Shown here: positions 1 to 10,074 of the stretch, piece by piece | How positions within the stretch are numbered: position 1 is the stretch's first letter | How the letters are laid out: each line of letters begins with the position of its first letter | Assembly (NCBI RefSeq): GCF_029937575.1 | Contig: NZ_JAPYPS010000008.1 | Coordinates: 54,193-118,192, forward strand | DNA from: Nocardioides sp. | GTDB lineage: Bacteria; Actinomycetota; Actinomycetes; Propionibacteriales; Nocardioidaceae | Reading direction: 5' to 3' | DNA length: 64,000 nucleotides | Notes under the pieces: model-generated | Seen by the model: the letters and a program-made list of their open reading frames with translations, nothing else | What the model was told of the DNA's origin: nothing | Databases searched by the model: none | Made by a program: the position numbers and the translations under genes

Positions 1-772
1 CGTACTGACCCGGGCGGGTGACGTGGCCCGAGAGCGAGAAGATGCCGTAGCCCTTGGACTTCTCGGTGCCCATCGAGGCGAACCACTCGGCCCCGTGCTC
101 GATGATGCTGGGCACCGAGGCGATCGACTCGACGTTGTTGATGACCGTGGGGCTGGCGTACAGACCCGCGACGGCTGGGAACGGCGGCCGCAGCCGCGGC
201 TGGCCCCGACGGCCCTCGAGACCCTCGAGCAGCGCGGTCTCCTCACCACAGATGTAGGCACCGGCTCCGGCGTGGACGACGATGTCGAGGTCGTAGCCCG
301 AGCCGTGGATGTTCGTGCCGAGATGACCGGCGGCGTAGGCCTCCGCGACCGCCGCCTGGACGCGGCGGATGACGTGCAGGATCTCGCCGCGGATGTAGAT
401 GAAGGCGGTGTTGGCCCGGATCGCGAACGACGAGATGATCACGCCCTCCACGAGGACGTGGGGCGAGGCCATCATGAGCGGGGTGTCCTTGCAGGTGCCC
501 GGCTCGGACTCGTCGGCGTTGACGACGAGGTACTTCGGCTTCGGGTTGTCCTGCGGGATGAAGGACCACTTCATCCCGGTCGGGAACCCGGCGCCTCCGC
601 GGCCCCGCAGGCCGGAGTCCTTCACGGCCGCGATGATGTCGTCCTGCGCCATCGTCAGCGCCTTCTTGAGCGAGGCGTAGCCGCCCCGGGACTCGTAGAC
701 GGGGAGCGTCCAGCTGCGGTCGGTGCCCCAGTCCTTGGTGAGGACGGGAGTGAGGGTGTCGACGTCACTCAT
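1..772 (-). CDS. nuoF: NADH-quinone oxidoreductase subunit F, partial (C-terminus beyond window)
   Basis: This subunit carries the FMN and NADH site of complex I and feeds electrons into the enzyme's cytoplasmic arm. About 257 N-terminal residues are visible, starting at the ATG on 770-772. The glycine-rich FMN/NADH segment [14 protein letters not shown], the stretch [14 protein letters not shown] and the [10 protein letters not shown] segment are present. The C-terminal part with the 4Fe-4S cysteines lies outside the window. The start overlaps the nuoE stop by 8 bp, so the pair is probably translationally coupled. Identity is very secure. Confidence 0.97.
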   Translation of the reverse strand, partial: MSDVDTLTPVLTKDWGTDRSWTLPVYESRGGYASLKKALTMAQDDIIAAVKDSGLRGRGGAGFPTGMKWSFIPQDNPKPKYLVVNADESEPGTCKDTPLMMASPHVLVEGVIISSFAIRANTAFIYIRGEILHVIRRVQAAVAEAYAAGHLGTNIHGSGYDLDIVVHAGAGAYICGEETALLEGLEGRRGQPRLRPPFPAVAGLYASPTVINNVESIASVPSIIEHGAEWFASMGTEKSKGYGIFSLSGHVTRPGQY

Positions 773-1529
773 CGGCTGCCTCCTGCTGCTTGGTCTCGGT
801 CTCGGCACGTGCGGTGTCCGCCTCCTCGACAGCACCCTCCGCGGTGGTGGGCTCGGTGCCGGTCCGGCCCGACGCGTTGTCGCTCGGCGCCGTCCAGCCC
901 CGGTCGGCGGCGATGCGCAGCCCGAGCAGCGAGGCCTCCCCGGCGGCCGGGCCCTCGTCGACGCGGTCGTCGGGGAAACCGGCGAGCACACGCTCGGCCT
1001 CGCGCCAGCTGCAGATCCGAGGGCCTCGGGTGGAGGTGACCTCCTTGCCGGCCCGGAGGTCGTCGACCACCTTGACCGCCGAGTCCGGCGTCTGGTTGTC
1101 CATGAACTCCCAGTTGACCATCATCACCGGGGCGTAGTCGCAGGCCGCGTTGCACTCGAGGTGCTCGAGGGTGATCGACTTCTTGCCCGGCTCCTCCTCG
1201 GTGGTCTCGTCGTTGCCGACGTCGAGGTGGTCCTTGAGCTTGGCGAAGATCTCGTCACCGCCCATCACCGCGCACAGCGTGTTCGTGCACACCCCGACGT
1301 GGTAGTCGCCGACCGGCTTGCGCTTGTACATCGTGTAGAAGGTCGCCACGCCACTGACCTCCGCCGGGCTGATCTCGAGGATCTCGGCGCAGGTCTCGAT
1401 GCCCTCGGGCGTGACCCTGCCCTCCACGGACTGCACGAGATGGAGCATCGGCAGCAGTCCCGAGCGCTTCTGCGGGTAGCGCGCCGCGATCTGCTCGAGC
1501 TCGGCGCGGGTCTCGGTGGTCAGGCTCAT
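765..1529 (-). CDS. nuoE: NADH-quinone oxidoreductase subunit E
   Basis: This is the thioredoxin-like 2Fe-2S (N1a) subunit of the NADH dehydrogenase module, working with NuoF. The four cluster ligands are visible as C81, C86, C126 and C130 (CTNTLC and CNAAC). At 254 residues it is longer than the usual 160-200; the extra length is a C-terminal tail from about residue 200, rich in A, E and T and probably disordered. It sits downstream of nuoD with a 67-bp spacer and overlaps nuoF by 8 bp. Confidence 0.97.
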   Translation of the reverse strand: MSLTTETRAELEQIAARYPQKRSGLLPMLHLVQSVEGRVTPEGIETCAEILEISPAEVSGVATFYTMYKRKPVGDYHVGVCTNTLCAVMGGDEIFAKLKDHLDVGNDETTEEEPGKKSITLEHLECNAACDYAPVMMVNWEFMDNQTPDSAVKVVDDLRAGKEVTSTRGPRICSWREAERVLAGFPDDRVDEGPAAGEASLLGLRIAADRGWTAPSDNASGRTGTEPTTAEGAVEEADTARAETETKQQEAADE

Positions 1530-1596
1530 CGGGGTCCCCTCACGATTGTTACGCTCCCGAGCGGAGCGAGGCGGACGAAGAATCGAGTGGGGTGAT

Positions 1597-2943
1597 TCAT
1601 CGGTCGACTCCCCCCATGACGGGGTCGATGGAGGCGATCGCGACGATGACGTCGGCCACCTGGCCGCCCTCGCTCATCACGCTGGTCGCCTGCAGGTTGG
1701 TGAAGGACGGATCGCGGAAGTGAGTCCGGAAGGGGCGCGTGCCGCCGTCGGAGACCACGTGGGCGCCGAGCTCGCCGCGCGGGGACTCGACCGGGACGTA
1801 GGCCTGCCCGGGCGGCACCCGGAAGCCCTCGGTGACGAGCTTGAAGTGGTGGATCAGGCCCTCCATCGACTCCCCCATGATGTGGCGGATGTGGTCGAGG
1901 GAGTTGCCCATGCCGTCGCTGCCGATCGACAGCTGGCTGGGCCAGGCGACCTTCTTGTCGGCGACCATGACCGGCGCACCCTCGAGGCCGGCCAACCGGT
2001 CGGCGGCCTGCTCGATGATCCGCAGCGACTCCCACATCTCGTTGAGCCGGACGCGGAAGCGCCCGTAGGAGTCGGACGTGTCCCAGGTCTGCACGTCGAA
2101 GTCGTAGTCCTCATAGCCGCAGTAGGGCTCGGACTTGCGCAGGTCCCAGGGGTAGCCGGTCGAGCGGACCACCGGTCCGGTCATCCCGAGCGCCAGGCAG
2201 CCGGCGAGGTCGAGGTGACCCACGCCCTCGAGGCGACCCTTGAAGATCGGGTTGGCGTTGCAGAGCGCGGCGTACTCGGGCAGGCGCTTCTTCATCAGGG
2301 CGATGAAGGCGCGGATCTCGTCGAGCGCCCCGACCGGGAGGTCCTGGGCGACGCCACCGGGACGGATGAACGCGTGGTTCATCCGCAGACCGGTGATCAG
2401 CTCGAAGAGGTCGAGGACCAGCTCGCGCTCGCGGAAGCCGATCGTCATCACCGTCAGGGCGCCGATCTCCATGCCGCCCGTGGCGATGCAGACCAGGTGG
2501 GACGAGAGGCGGTTGAGCTCCATCAGGAGCACTCGCATCACGTTGGCCTTCTCCGGGACGTCGTCCTCGATGTCGAGGAGACGCTCCACGCCGAGGCAGT
2601 AGGTCGCCTCGTTGAAGAACGGGGACAGGTAGTCCATCCGGGTCACGAAGGTCGTGCCCTGCACCCAGGACCGGAACTCCATGTTCTTCTCGATGCCGGT
2701 GTGCAGGTACCCGATGCCGCAGCGGGCCTCGGTGACCGTCTCACCGTCGATCTCGAGGATCAGGCGCAGGACGCCGTGCGTGGAGGGGTGCTGCGGGCCC
2801 ATGTTGACCACGACCCGCTCCTCGACGCCGTCAGCGCCGGCCAGGCCCTCCACGATGTCGTCCCAGTCGCGCCCGCTGACGGTGAAGACCTTGCCGTCGG
2901 TGGTCTCCGTGCTGCCGGCGTAGATGTCGTCTGTCTCGCTCAT
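1597..2943 (-). CDS. nuoD: NADH-quinone oxidoreductase subunit D
   Basis: NuoD is the 49-kDa-type subunit that forms the quinone pocket of complex I together with NuoB. The 448-residue product has the conserved quinone-site motif GPQHPSTHG near residue 48, the [10 protein letters not shown] segment, and an ending consistent with the family (DPVMGGVDR). Length matches other actinobacterial NuoD proteins. The ATG at 2943 lies one base past the nuoC stop, so the genes are tightly linked in the operon nuoA-B-C-D-E-F. In this lineage menaquinone is the expected electron acceptor, fitting the men genes nearby. Confidence 0.98.
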   Translation of the reverse strand: MSETDDIYAGSTETTDGKVFTVSGRDWDDIVEGLAGADGVEERVVVNMGPQHPSTHGVLRLILEIDGETVTEARCGIGYLHTGIEKNMEFRSWVQGTTFVTRMDYLSPFFNEATYCLGVERLLDIEDDVPEKANVMRVLLMELNRLSSHLVCIATGGMEIGALTVMTIGFRERELVLDLFELITGLRMNHAFIRPGGVAQDLPVGALDEIRAFIALMKKRLPEYAALCNANPIFKGRLEGVGHLDLAGCLALGMTGPVVRSTGYPWDLRKSEPYCGYEDYDFDVQTWDTSDSYGRFRVRLNEMWESLRIIEQAADRLAGLEGAPVMVADKKVAWPSQLSIGSDGMGNSLDHIRHIMGESMEGLIHHFKLVTEGFRVPPGQAYVPVESPRGELGAHVVSDGGTRPFRTHFRDPSFTNLQATSVMSEGGQVADVIVAIASIDPVMGGVDR

Positions 2944-2944
2944 G

Positions 2945-3640
2945 TCAGTGGTAGCTCCGTCGCTCGTCGGGCGGCGGAATCGTGCCGCCCTTGTACTCGA
3001 CCGGGATGCCGCCGAGCGGGTAGTCCTTGCGCTGCGGGTGGCCGGGCCAGTCGTCCGGCATCAGGATCCGGGTCAGACCCGGGTGACCGTCGAAGATCAG
3101 GCCGAACATGTCGTAGGTCTCGCGCTCGTGCCAGTCGTTGGTCGGGTACGTCGCGATCGTCGACGGAAGGTGCGGGTCGGAGTCGGGCACGGAGACCTCG
3201 ACCCGGATCCGACGGTTGTGGGTCATCGAGAGCAGGTGGTAGACCGCGTGCAGCTCGGCGCCGGTGTCCTCGGGGTAGTGCACCCCGCTGACGCCCGTGC
3301 AGAGCTCGAAGCGGAGCTTGGGGTCGTCGCGCAGCAGCTTCATCACCGCGAGGAGGTCCTCACGACGGACGTGGAAGGTGATCTCCTTGCGGTGGACCAC
3401 CACGCTCCACGGTGCGGTGAAGGCCGGCTCGAGGGCGTCGGCGACCTCGTCGTACCAGCCCCCGAAGGGACGCTCGGCCGCACCGGGGTAGACGATCGGG
3501 GCGACGAGTCCGCCGAAGCCGCTGGTGTCGCCGGTGCCGTGGGCACCGAACATGCCGGTGCGGGTGCCGACGATCTTGACCTCGGGATCGGTGCTCACGG
3601 GCACCTGGTCGGGGCCGGTGGTCTTGTCCTCGTCGCTCAT
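2945..3640 (-). CDS. nuoC: NADH-quinone oxidoreductase subunit C
   Basis: This is the 30-kDa-type subunit of the peripheral arm, contacting NuoB and NuoD. The product is 231 residues. The first 60 or so are a poorly conserved actinobacterial extension; the core carries the family signature around [20 protein letters not shown] and ends in the ProPro-rich region [11 protein letters not shown] chose the ATG at 3640 because it overlaps the nuoB stop as ATGA and gives the usual N-terminus; an upstream extension would run through nuoB in another frame. Confidence 0.97.
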   Translation of the reverse strand: MSDEDKTTGPDQVPVSTDPEVKIVGTRTGMFGAHGTGDTSGFGGLVAPIVYPGAAERPFGGWYDEVADALEPAFTAPWSVVVHRKEITFHVRREDLLAVMKLLRDDPKLRFELCTGVSGVHYPEDTGAELHAVYHLLSMTHNRRIRVEVSVPDSDPHLPSTIATYPTNDWHERETYDMFGLIFDGHPGLTRILMPDDWPGHPQRKDYPLGGIPVEYKGGTIPPPDERRSYH

Positions 3641-4191
3641 CTCAGGAGTCCTCGCTGCTCGGACGTCGGCAGGGCGCGCAGGGCCTCGTTCTCCAGGTCG
3701 ACGATCTGAGCCTGGCGGTTGGCGCCGAACTTGGTGTGCTGGACCTGGTCGTGCAGCTTGAGGATCGCGTCGATCAGCATCTCGGGGCGCGGCGGGCAGC
3801 CGGGGAGGTACATGTCGACGGGCACGACGTGGTCGACGCCCTGCACCACGGCGTAGTTGTTGAACATGCCGCCGCTGCTGGCGCACACGCCCATCGCGAG
3901 CACCCACTTGGGCTCGGCCATCTGGTCGTAGATCTGGCGCAGGACCGGGGCCATCTTCTGGCTCACCCGACCGGCCACGATCATCAGGTCGGCCTGGCGC
4001 GGGCTCGCGCGGAAGACCTCCATGCCGAAGCGCGCCAGGTCGTACTTGGGTCCACCCGACGTCATCATCTCGATCGCGCAGCAGGCCAGGCCGAACGTCG
4101 CCGGCCAGAAGGAGGCCTTGCGCATGTAGCCGGCGAGGCCCTCGACCGAGGTCAGCAGGACGCCGCTGGGGAGCTTCTCTTCGATACCCAT
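3637..4191 (-). CDS. nuoB: NADH-quinone oxidoreductase subunit B
   Basis: NuoB holds the terminal 4Fe-4S cluster N2 that passes electrons to the quinone. All four ligands are present: the tandem pair C37-C38, C103 in GVCASSGG, and C132 in LPGCPPRPE. The product is 184 residues, normal for the family. The start at 4191 follows nuoA after a 59-bp spacer, and the stop overlaps the nuoC start by 4 bp. Any longer reading frame upstream of 4191 lacks conserved sequence. Confidence 0.98.
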   Translation of the reverse strand: MGIEEKLPSGVLLTSVEGLAGYMRKASFWPATFGLACCAIEMMTSGGPKYDLARFGMEVFRASPRQADLMIVAGRVSQKMAPVLRQIYDQMAEPKWVLAMGVCASSGGMFNNYAVVQGVDHVVPVDMYLPGCPPRPEMLIDAILKLHDQVQHTKFGANRQAQIVDLENEALRALPTSEQRGLLR

Positions 4192-4250
4192 GCTGTCTTC
4201 CTTAGCTCGTGCTGTCTCTGGGGTGGCGGGACGTGGTGGTGAACGCCCCG

Positions 4251-4610
4251 TCAGTCCCAGTCGAGGCCACCGCGACGCCACTCGTAGGCGTAGGCGAGGG
4301 TGATGTTGAACAGGAACAGGAACACCGCGATCAGGCCCGCCCACGAGAGCTGGTCGAAGTGCACGGCCCACGGCACGAGGAACATGATCTCGACGTCGAA
4401 GATGATGAACGTCATCGCCACCGTGTAGTACTTCACCGGGAAGCGGCCCCCGCCCAGTGGTTGCGGCGTCGGCTCGATGCCGCACTCGTAGCTGTCGACC
4501 TTGGCCCGGTTGTAGCGGCTTGGCCCGACCACCATGCTGGTCACGATGGAGCCGATCGCGAAGAGCGCGGCCAGCCCAGCGAGGGCGAGTACGGGGGTGT
4601 AGAGCTCCAT
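4251..4610 (-). CDS. nuoA: NADH-quinone oxidoreductase subunit A
   Basis: This is the small membrane subunit of complex I, with three predicted transmembrane helices in 119 residues and the conserved loop SYECGIEP between helices 1 and 2. It is the first gene of the nuo operon. The ATG at 4610 is preceded by a good ribosome-binding site (GGAAGGA, read on the minus strand at about 4613-4619). The 240 bp upstream hold a Rex-like operator and a small leader hairpin. A longer frame reaching 4847 is not supported by conserved sequence. Confidence 0.97.
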   Translation of the reverse strand: MELYTPVLALAGLAALFAIGSIVTSMVVGPSRYNRAKVDSYECGIEPTPQPLGGGRFPVKYYTVAMTFIIFDVEIMFLVPWAVHFDQLSWAGLIAVFLFLFNITLAYAYEWRRGGLDWD

Positions 4611-4659
4611 CAGGGTTCCTTCCGCAGGTCCGACGCACCCTGCGACCCAGCCGTCGGTC

Positions 4660-4675
4660 GTCACCCGGCGGTGAC
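4660..4675. promoter_or_regulatory. Leader hairpin between Rex-like site and nuoA
   Basis: A perfect 6-bp inverted repeat, gtcacc and ggtgac around a cggc loop, lies 50 bp upstream of nuoA and just inside the Rex-like operator. It would be in the 5' leader if transcription starts near the operator. It may be a second regulator half-site pair or an RNA hairpin; the sequence alone does not decide. Confidence 0.35.
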
Positions 4676-4686
4676 TCTTTGTGGCT

Positions 4687-4704
4687 TTGTGAACTGAATC
4701 ACGA
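4687..4704. promoter_or_regulatory. Rex-like operator upstream of nuoA
   Basis: The 18-bp site reads TTGTGA-actgaa-TCACGA. It matches the Rex operator consensus TTGTGA-N6-TCACAA at 11 of 12 defined positions. It sits 77 bp upstream of the nuoA start, a suitable promoter position. A rex gene is in the same window (60232-60888). Rex represses respiratory genes when NADH is low and releases them when the NADH/NAD+ ratio rises; nuo is a known type of Rex target in actinobacteria. Binding here is inferred. Confidence 0.7.
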
Positions 4705-4815
4705 GTGGCGCACGCGTCATACTGCCACTCCCCGCGGCCCGCGTCACACCCGGGTTCGACCCTCGCAAACGGCGTCTCACCTGGGCATTTAGCACACGAT
4801 GACGTTGTGTAATTA

Positions 4816-4842
4816 CCACCGTGCGCCGCGCGCGCACGGTGG
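4816..4842 (-). terminator. Probable terminator of menG
   Basis: A perfect 11-bp GC-rich inverted repeat (4816-4826 and 4832-4842, 5-nt loop) begins 9 bp after the menG stop. Read on the minus strand it is followed by the AT-rich stretch TAATTACACAA. That fits an intrinsic terminator with a weak U-tract, separating menG from the nuo promoter. Confidence 0.6.
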
Positions 4843-4850
4843 CGCACAGG

Positions 4851-5543
4851 TCAGGACGCGGTGGCGCGATGCAGGGCGACGATGCCACCCGTGAGGTTGC
4901 GCCACTCGGGGCGCTCCCAACCGGCCTCACCGATGAGGGCGGCCAGCCCGTGCTGGTCCGGCCAGGCCCGGATCGACTCGGCGAGGTAGACGTAGGCGTC
5001 CGGCGCGGAGGAGACCGCGCGCGCCACCGACGGCAGCGCCTTCATGAGGTACTCGAGGTAGACCGTGCGGAACGGCCCCCACGTCGGCTGGCTGAACTCG
5101 CACACGACGAGACGCCCCCCGGGCCGGGTCACCCGGCGCAGCTCGCGCAGCCCGGCCAGCGGGTCGACGATGTTGCGCAGGCCGAAGGAGATCGTGACCG
5201 CGTCGAAGGTGGCGTCGGCGAAGGGCAGCCGGGTGCCGTCGCCGGCGGTGAAGGGCAGGTGCGGGCGCGCCTGCTTGCCCACCCGCAGCATCCCGATGGA
5301 GAAGTCGCACGGCACCACCACGGCGCCACGGTCGTCGAAGGGCTGGCTCGACGTGCCGGTGCCGGCCGCCAGATCGAGCACGCGCTCGCCGTACTGCGGG
5401 TCGACGGCCTCGATCACGTCGTGGCGCCACCGGCGGTCCTGCCCCAGGGACAGGATGTCGTTGGTGATGTCGTAGCGACGCGCGACCGCGTCGAACATGC
5501 CTTGGACGTCGGTCGGCTGCTTGTCGAGGTCTGCACGGGGCAC
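4851..5543 (-). CDS. menG: Demethylmenaquinone methyltransferase
   Basis: This enzyme does the last step of menaquinone synthesis, the SAM-dependent C-methylation of demethylmenaquinone (UbiE/MenG family). The product is 230 residues with the SAM-binding motif [12 protein letters not shown], the motif [11 protein letters not shown] typical of the family, and [17 protein letters not shown] in the C-terminal half. The GTG start at 5543 gives the standard N-terminus. Much longer frames upstream run antisense through the next gene and are artefacts. It stands alone, followed by a hairpin terminator. Confidence 0.95.
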   Translation of the reverse strand: MPRADLDKQPTDVQGMFDAVARRYDITNDILSLGQDRRWRHDVIEAVDPQYGERVLDLAAGTGTSSQPFDDRGAVVVPCDFSIGMLRVGKQARPHLPFTAGDGTRLPFADATFDAVTISFGLRNIVDPLAGLRELRRVTRPGGRLVVCEFSQPTWGPFRTVYLEYLMKALPSVARAVSSAPDAYVYLAESIRAWPDQHGLAALIGEAGWERPEWRNLTGGIVALHRATAS

Positions 5544-5705
5544 GCGGCCGAGCCTATGTGCAGGCGGCCAGACGTCTCCCGGCGAGGGCCCCACCGATCT
5601 GCAACCAATCCGCGCTCCGGTGCGTCTCCTCACTGTTAGCCGATTTCCCGACGCACCACTGGCATCATCAGCCACACGCGTCACACCGTTCAGGAGCTGC
5701 CCATC

Positions 5706-6644
5706 ATGCGTCTCGTCCGCCGCCTCACGGTGACCCTCGTGGTCGCCGCCCTGCTCGCCGTCGCCGGCGTCGCGATGGGGTACGCCCTCGACGTCAACGG
5801 GATGCGCGAGGCCACCCAGCGGGCCGCCGGCATCGAGCCCGAGGCCGCCCCGAGCAGCCCCGGCGGGGAGTCCGCCGAGAAGCCCGGGCGCCCTGCGACG
5901 GCGACACCCGGCCCAGAGCCCACGGTCGACCCCACACCGGCACCGACCCCCTCTCCCGCTGCGACACCCACTCCTGAGCCGGAGCCGCGGGGCGGACCCG
6001 CCCTGCTCTCCCCCGGGGACCGTGGTCCGGACGTGCGGTCCTTGCAGGCCCGCCTGCGTCAGATCCAGTGGTTCAACACCGACGTGACGGGCCTCTTCGG
6101 CGACGTCACGGCGGAGGCCGTCTCCGGCTTTCAGGCCAAGCGGGAGATCCCGGTGACCGGCTACGTGGACCAGGAGACGATGGACCGGCTCGTGGCGATG
6201 ACGACGGAGCCCACCGCCGACGAGCTCGCCAACCGCCTCGACACGGCTCCAGGGGCCAACGTCCCCGGCGCACTCGACGCGCGCTGCTCGACAGGGCGCG
6301 TGCTGTGCATCGACAAGTCCAGCCGGACGCTGCGCTGGGTCGTCGGCGGCACCGTCCGCACGACCGTCGACGTCCGGTTCGGCGCGGAGTACACCCCGAC
6401 CCGTGAAGGTGTGTTCTCGGTGAGCTTCAAGAGTCGCGACCACGTCTCGTCGCTCTACGGCAGCCCCATGCCGTTCGCGATGTTCTTCTCCGGCGGCCAG
6501 GCGGTGCACTACTCGTCCGACTTCGCCTCGGTCGGCTACAACGGCGCGTCGCACGGCTGCGTCAACGTGCGCGACTACGACGCCGTGGCCGCGCTGTTCG
6601 ACCAGGTCCAGGTCGGCGACAGGGTCGTCGTCTACCGCTCGTGA
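5706..6644 (+). CDS. L,D-transpeptidase with peptidoglycan-binding domain
   Basis: This is a predicted cell-wall cross-linking enzyme or peptidoglycan editor acting outside the membrane. Residues 8-26 form a signal anchor, 45-95 a proline-rich spacer, 98-160 a PG_binding_1 domain ([17 protein letters not shown]) and 190-312 a YkuD catalytic domain. The catalytic motif is intact: H269 (AVHYS), then SHGCVNVRD with C285. The protein is 312 residues. It is transcribed alone and diverges from menG. Whether it makes 3-3 cross-links or attaches proteins is not shown by sequence. Confidence 0.92.
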   Translation: MRLVRRLTVTLVVAALLAVAGVAMGYALDVNGMREATQRAAGIEPEAAPSSPGGESAEKPGRPATATPGPEPTVDPTPAPTPSPAATPTPEPEPRGGPALLSPGDRGPDVRSLQARLRQIQWFNTDVTGLFGDVTAEAVSGFQAKREIPVTGYVDQETMDRLVAMTTEPTADELANRLDTAPGANVPGALDARCSTGRVLCIDKSSRTLRWVVGGTVRTTVDVRFGAEYTPTREGVFSVSFKSRDHVSSLYGSPMPFAMFFSGGQAVHYSSDFASVGYNGASHGCVNVRDYDAVAALFDQVQVGDRVVVYRS

Positions 6645-6674
6645 CCGCGACGCCCCGACCGGGCCGTGGGAGGC

Positions 6675-7337
6675 TCAGCCCTCCTCGACCTCCAGCAGCG
6701 TGTCGACGGCCTCGACGGTCTCGTCGATGGTCAGGCCCTGCGACGTGACGTCGTACAGCAGCCCGTCGGCACCGGACTGGCAATGGACGCGCTGGGGCAG
6801 CTCAGCCGGGTCCGCCGCCTGACCGGCTGCGACCGGCTGGGCATAGATGACCGAGCAGACGCCGTTGTCGGTCTCCACGAAGTCCAGGGTCGAGCGCGCC
6901 ACGCCCTGCACCTCGGGCGAGATGGGCGTGCCGTCGGGCACGAACAGACCGGGCTCGCCGGGTCCGACCGTCACCGTCACCAGGACCGAGCCGTCGGTGC
7001 GGCCGTAGATGCCGAAGGCCGAGGGCTCGCCGTACAGCTCGGCGACGTTGGCCGCGCCCGAGTCCACGATGTCGGCCAGCGCCTCGGCACCACCGGACTG
7101 CTCGACGATCTCGGCGGGCATCTCCGGGCTGGTCAGCGAGACCAGGTCTCCCGGCAGGGACTCGGGGAGCGGTGCGAGCGCCTCGACGCCGGGTCCCTGA
7201 CCACCCTCGGCGTCTTCGGCACCGGCGACCTCGGGGAGTCCCACGGCGAAGCCGACCACCGCGGCGAGCAGGACGACGCCGCCTCCAGCGGCGGCGAGGG
7301 CGGTGCGGGTGGAGGACGGGCGGCTCGAGGTGCTCAT
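6675..7337 (-). CDS. Membrane-anchored hypothetical protein
   Basis: I do not recognise a family. The 220-residue product has a short basic N-terminus and a single hydrophobic segment (about residues 12-38), then a 180-residue extracytoplasmic domain rich in acidic residues and glycine. Two cysteines in that domain (NGVCSVIY and QRVHCQSG) could form a disulfide. It converges on the L,D-transpeptidase gene with a 30-bp gap and diverges from menF. A lipobox is absent, so it is probably an anchored or secreted protein rather than a lipoprotein. Confidence 0.75.
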   Translation of the reverse strand: MSTSSRPSSTRTALAAAGGGVVLLAAVVGFAVGLPEVAGAEDAEGGQGPGVEALAPLPESLPGDLVSLTSPEMPAEIVEQSGGAEALADIVDSGAANVAELYGEPSAFGIYGRTDGSVLVTVTVGPGEPGLFVPDGTPISPEVQGVARSTLDFVETDNGVCSVIYAQPVAAGQAADPAELPQRVHCQSGADGLLYDVTSQGLTIDETVEAVDTLLEVEEG

Positions 7338-7397
7338 GGATTCGAGTCTGACAGCCGGGTGAGCAGCAGCCCGCACGAGGCTGGGTAGGCTCGCAGG

Positions 7398-8666
7398 GTG
7401 AGCATGGGTGCGATGACCGACGAGCAGGCTGCGCCGCTCGTCGTCCGCACCACCCGGCTGGACCTCGACACCGCAGCAGCACTCGTGGACCTGCTCCCGG
7501 ACACCGACCCGGTCGCCTGGCTGCGGCGCGGCGAGGGTGTCGTGGGATGGGGCGTGGCCGCCCAGGTCCGCACACGGGGCGCGGACCGCTTCGCCGACGC
7601 CGACGACTGGTGGAGCCGGCTGACCGCGCGAGCCGTCGTCCGCAGCGACCTCGCCGAGCCGGGGACCGGCCTGATCTGCTTCGGCACCTTCGCCTTCGCC
7701 GACGAACCCGGGGACTCCCACCTCGTGGTCCCCCAGGTCGTCGTGGGACGACGCGGGGACGACGCCTGGATCACGACCGCCTCCACCACGGGCCTCGACC
7801 TCCTCGACGTGGCCGTCGCCGAGGCCGACCCCCCGGAGGCTCCTCGGGGCGTGCGCTTCGCCGACGGCGCCCTGGACGGCGACACCTGGATGAAGGCCGT
7901 CGCCGACGCCGTCGACCGGATCGTCTCCGGCGACCTCGAGAAGGTCGTGCTCGCCCGGGACCTGATCGCCACCGCCGACGAGCCCGTCGACGTCCGGTGG
8001 CCGCTCCGGCGTCTCACCGAGCTCTACCCCACGTGCTGGACGTTCCACGTCGCCGGGCTCTTCGGCGCCACCCCCGAGCTGCTCGTGCGTCGCGAGCGCG
8101 GCCTGGTCACCTCACGCGTGCTCGCCGGCACCATCCGACGTACCGGCGACGACGGGCGCGACCTGGCTCTGGCTGCGACGCTGGCCCGCTCGTCGAAGGA
8201 CCTCGCCGAGCACGAGTACGCCGTCCGCTCGGTCGCCGACGCCCTCGAGCCGCACTGCTCCTCGATGAACGTCCCCGAGGCGCCGTTCGTGCTGCACCTG
8301 CCCAACGTGATGCACCTGGCCAGCGACGTGGCCGGCGTCGTGCACGACGCCGAGACGGTCTCCTCGCTGCAGCTGGTGGCCTCCCTGCACCCGTCCGCCG
8401 CGGTCGGGGGCACGCCCACCGACGCGGCTCAGCACCTGATCACCGAGCTCGAGGGCATGGCGCGCGGGTGCTACGCCGGTCCGGTCGGCTGGATGGACGC
8501 CAGCGGCGACGGGGAGTGGGGCATCGCCCTGCGCTCCGCCGAGATCTCCGGCGCCACCGTCCGACTCTTCGCCGGGTGCGGCATCGTGGCCGACTCCGAC
8601 CCGGCCTCCGAGCTGGCCGAGACGCAGGCGAAGTTCGTGCCGGTGCGCGACGCCCTCAGCGGCTGA
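7398..8666 (+). CDS. menF: Isochorismate synthase
   Basis: This enzyme converts chorismate to isochorismate, the first committed step of menaquinone synthesis. The 422-residue protein has a weakly conserved N-terminal third and a chorismate-binding domain from about residue 150, with GDLEKVVLARDL, the SRVLAGTIRR segment, LHPSAAVGGTP, and the closing FAGCGIVADSDPASE. Menaquinone and salicylate-type isochorismate synthases look alike; the men genes in the window and absence of siderophore genes favour MenF. The start is GTG at 7398; ATGs at 7404 and 7413 are alternatives. Confidence 0.9.
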   Translation: MSMGAMTDEQAAPLVVRTTRLDLDTAAALVDLLPDTDPVAWLRRGEGVVGWGVAAQVRTRGADRFADADDWWSRLTARAVVRSDLAEPGTGLICFGTFAFADEPGDSHLVVPQVVVGRRGDDAWITTASTTGLDLLDVAVAEADPPEAPRGVRFADGALDGDTWMKAVADAVDRIVSGDLEKVVLARDLIATADEPVDVRWPLRRLTELYPTCWTFHVAGLFGATPELLVRRERGLVTSRVLAGTIRRTGDDGRDLALAATLARSSKDLAEHEYAVRSVADALEPHCSSMNVPEAPFVLHLPNVMHLASDVAGVVHDAETVSSLQLVASLHPSAAVGGTPTDAAQHLITELEGMARGCYAGPVGWMDASGDGEWGIALRSAEISGATVRLFAGCGIVADSDPASELAETQAKFVPVRDALSG

Positions 8667-8749
8667 CAGGTCTCGCTCACCCCGGATCCAGGCGCAGGGG
8701 AATCGCCGCCGCTGGTTTGCCGCGACCCCCACCGTGGAAGGACCGACGC

Positions 8750-9415
8750 ATGTCACTGCGCCGTCGTCGCCACCGGGCGCTGAGCATCACAGCCTGCGCC
8801 AGCGCTGTGGCGCTGATCCTCACCGGTTGCCAGACCGACGATGAGGACCGGCAGGAGGACGACGTCGTCAGCCTCCGCTCCGACCTCTGTCCCGAGCTGG
8901 ATCCGCAAGCCACGCTCGCGGACGCCGCGCCGGCCGTGACGTGGACGGTGTCCCCGTCCTCCAGCGACGCGGGCACCGTCCGACTCACCTGCGCGCTGAC
9001 CGGCGATGACCCGGCCGCCCCCACCTGGCGCCCCGTGACCGTGCCCGGCGACCCTGTGGTCAGCGTCGGCCTGGACGTGGGGCTGGACTGCTGGACACCC
9101 CTCGAGGCAGGCCTGTCCGAAGGCACCGGCATCGAGTCGACGGAGCCGGTCGACGGCTGGTGGGACGAAGGCTTCCTCCAACGACGCTCCGACACGTCCG
9201 ACTCGGGGAGCTCGGCCGGCCGGGTCCCCGAGCGCATCGGCAACGCCAGCGTCTCCCAGGTGGTGCGCCGAGGCGAGCTGTGCGCCTTCGTCCTCGTCCA
9301 GGAGACGTTGGTCGACGCGGACGACATCGCGTCCCTGCAGCAGCGAGGAGTCGCCATCGCCGAGGCGCTCCTCGAGCGCGTCCCCGACCTCACCAGAACG
9401 GAGAGCTCCCCATGA
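8750..9415 (+). CDS. Lipoprotein, first gene of a secretion-like cassette
   Basis: The 221-residue product has a basic signal peptide and a lipobox LTGC near residue 27, so it should be a membrane-tethered lipoprotein. The mature part has four spaced cysteines (DLCPEL, LTCALT, LDCWTP, LCAFVL), a pattern reminiscent of DUF3558-type actinobacterial lipoproteins, though I cannot assign it with certainty. Its stop overlaps the next start as ATGA, so it is coupled to the YxxxD-motif gene and probably works with it at the cell surface. Confidence 0.8.
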   Translation: MSLRRRRHRALSITACASAVALILTGCQTDDEDRQEDDVVSLRSDLCPELDPQATLADAAPAVTWTVSPSSSDAGTVRLTCALTGDDPAAPTWRPVTVPGDPVVSVGLDVGLDCWTPLEAGLSEGTGIESTEPVDGWWDEGFLQRRSDTSDSGSSAGRVPERIGNASVSQVVRRGELCAFVLVQETLVDADDIASLQQRGVAIAEALLERVPDLTRTESSP

Positions 9416-10074
9416 GCGGCCCCCACCTCGACCCGCGGGACCAACCCGGATACCGGGCGGAGTTCGACCCCGGCGACCACCGCGACGTCGGGCACGGCAA
9501 GGAGCTGGGTGCCGACCTTCACGCCCTGTACCTGGCCGGGCGCACCCACCTGCCCGCGCTGGCCCAGCAGTTCGTGACGATGAGCGACGCCTCGCACCAG
9601 CATCGGGCCCGCGTGCAGTACCTCGCGGACTCCGTGCAGAACCCGCCGGCGATGAGCGCGGCAGCAGCCATGGCCGACGAGCTCGCCGTGGCGCTGTACC
9701 GGACCAGCCTGGCCCTGGCCGACAGCGGCCAGGCCCTCGTCTCGATCGCGACGGACTATGCGTCGACCGACGAGGTCGCCTGCAAGGAGTTCAACCGGCT
9801 CAACCGGATCCGGTCGGACGAGCTCGGCCTTCCCACTCCGCCCGTGACGCCCCCGATCAGCCCCTCGGAGCCGACGCCCACCTACGTGCCTCCGGAGCCG
9901 CCGAGCCTGCTCGACCAGCTCAAGGACCTGGGCGACCGGGTGGGCGGCGGCCTGAGCAGCTGGTGGGAGGACCTCACCGACGGAGAGCCACCCGAGGAGG
10001 ACGGCGCGAGCAACGGCGGCGACGAGCAACCGTGGGGCGACGACCTCACCCCGACCTCGGGAGGTCAGCCGTGA
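9412..10074 (+). CDS. Helical protein with YxxxD motif, possible type VII secretion substrate
   Basis: The 220-residue product has an alanine-rich, mostly helical N-terminal 140 residues ending in YASTD at 116-120. This matches the YxxxD/E general secretion motif found after the helical hairpin of type VII (ESX) substrates such as EspC-like proteins. A proline-rich stretch (about 140-165) and an acidic glycine-rich tail follow. There is no signal peptide or membrane segment. It overlaps the lipoprotein stop and the next gene's GTG by 4 bp each. The family is not certain; no ESX machinery lies in the window. Confidence 0.7.
   Translation: MSGPHLDPRDQPGYRAEFDPGDHRDVGHGKELGADLHALYLAGRTHLPALAQQFVTMSDASHQHRARVQYLADSVQNPPAMSAAAAMADELAVALYRTSLALADSGQALVSIATDYASTDEVACKEFNRLNRIRSDELGLPTPPVTPPISPSEPTPTYVPPEPPSLLDQLKDLGDRVGGGLSSWWEDLTDGEPPEEDGASNGGDEQPWGDDLTPTSGGQP

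Noticed and set aside
1516..3291. A 591-codon plus-strand open frame opposite nuoD and nuoC
   Set aside because: It is antisense to highly conserved complex I genes and has no motifs.
4851..6554. A 567-codon minus-strand frame that would extend menG upstream
   Set aside because: The added 337 residues run antisense through the L,D-transpeptidase gene and are unconserved; the GTG at 5543 gives a normal MenG.
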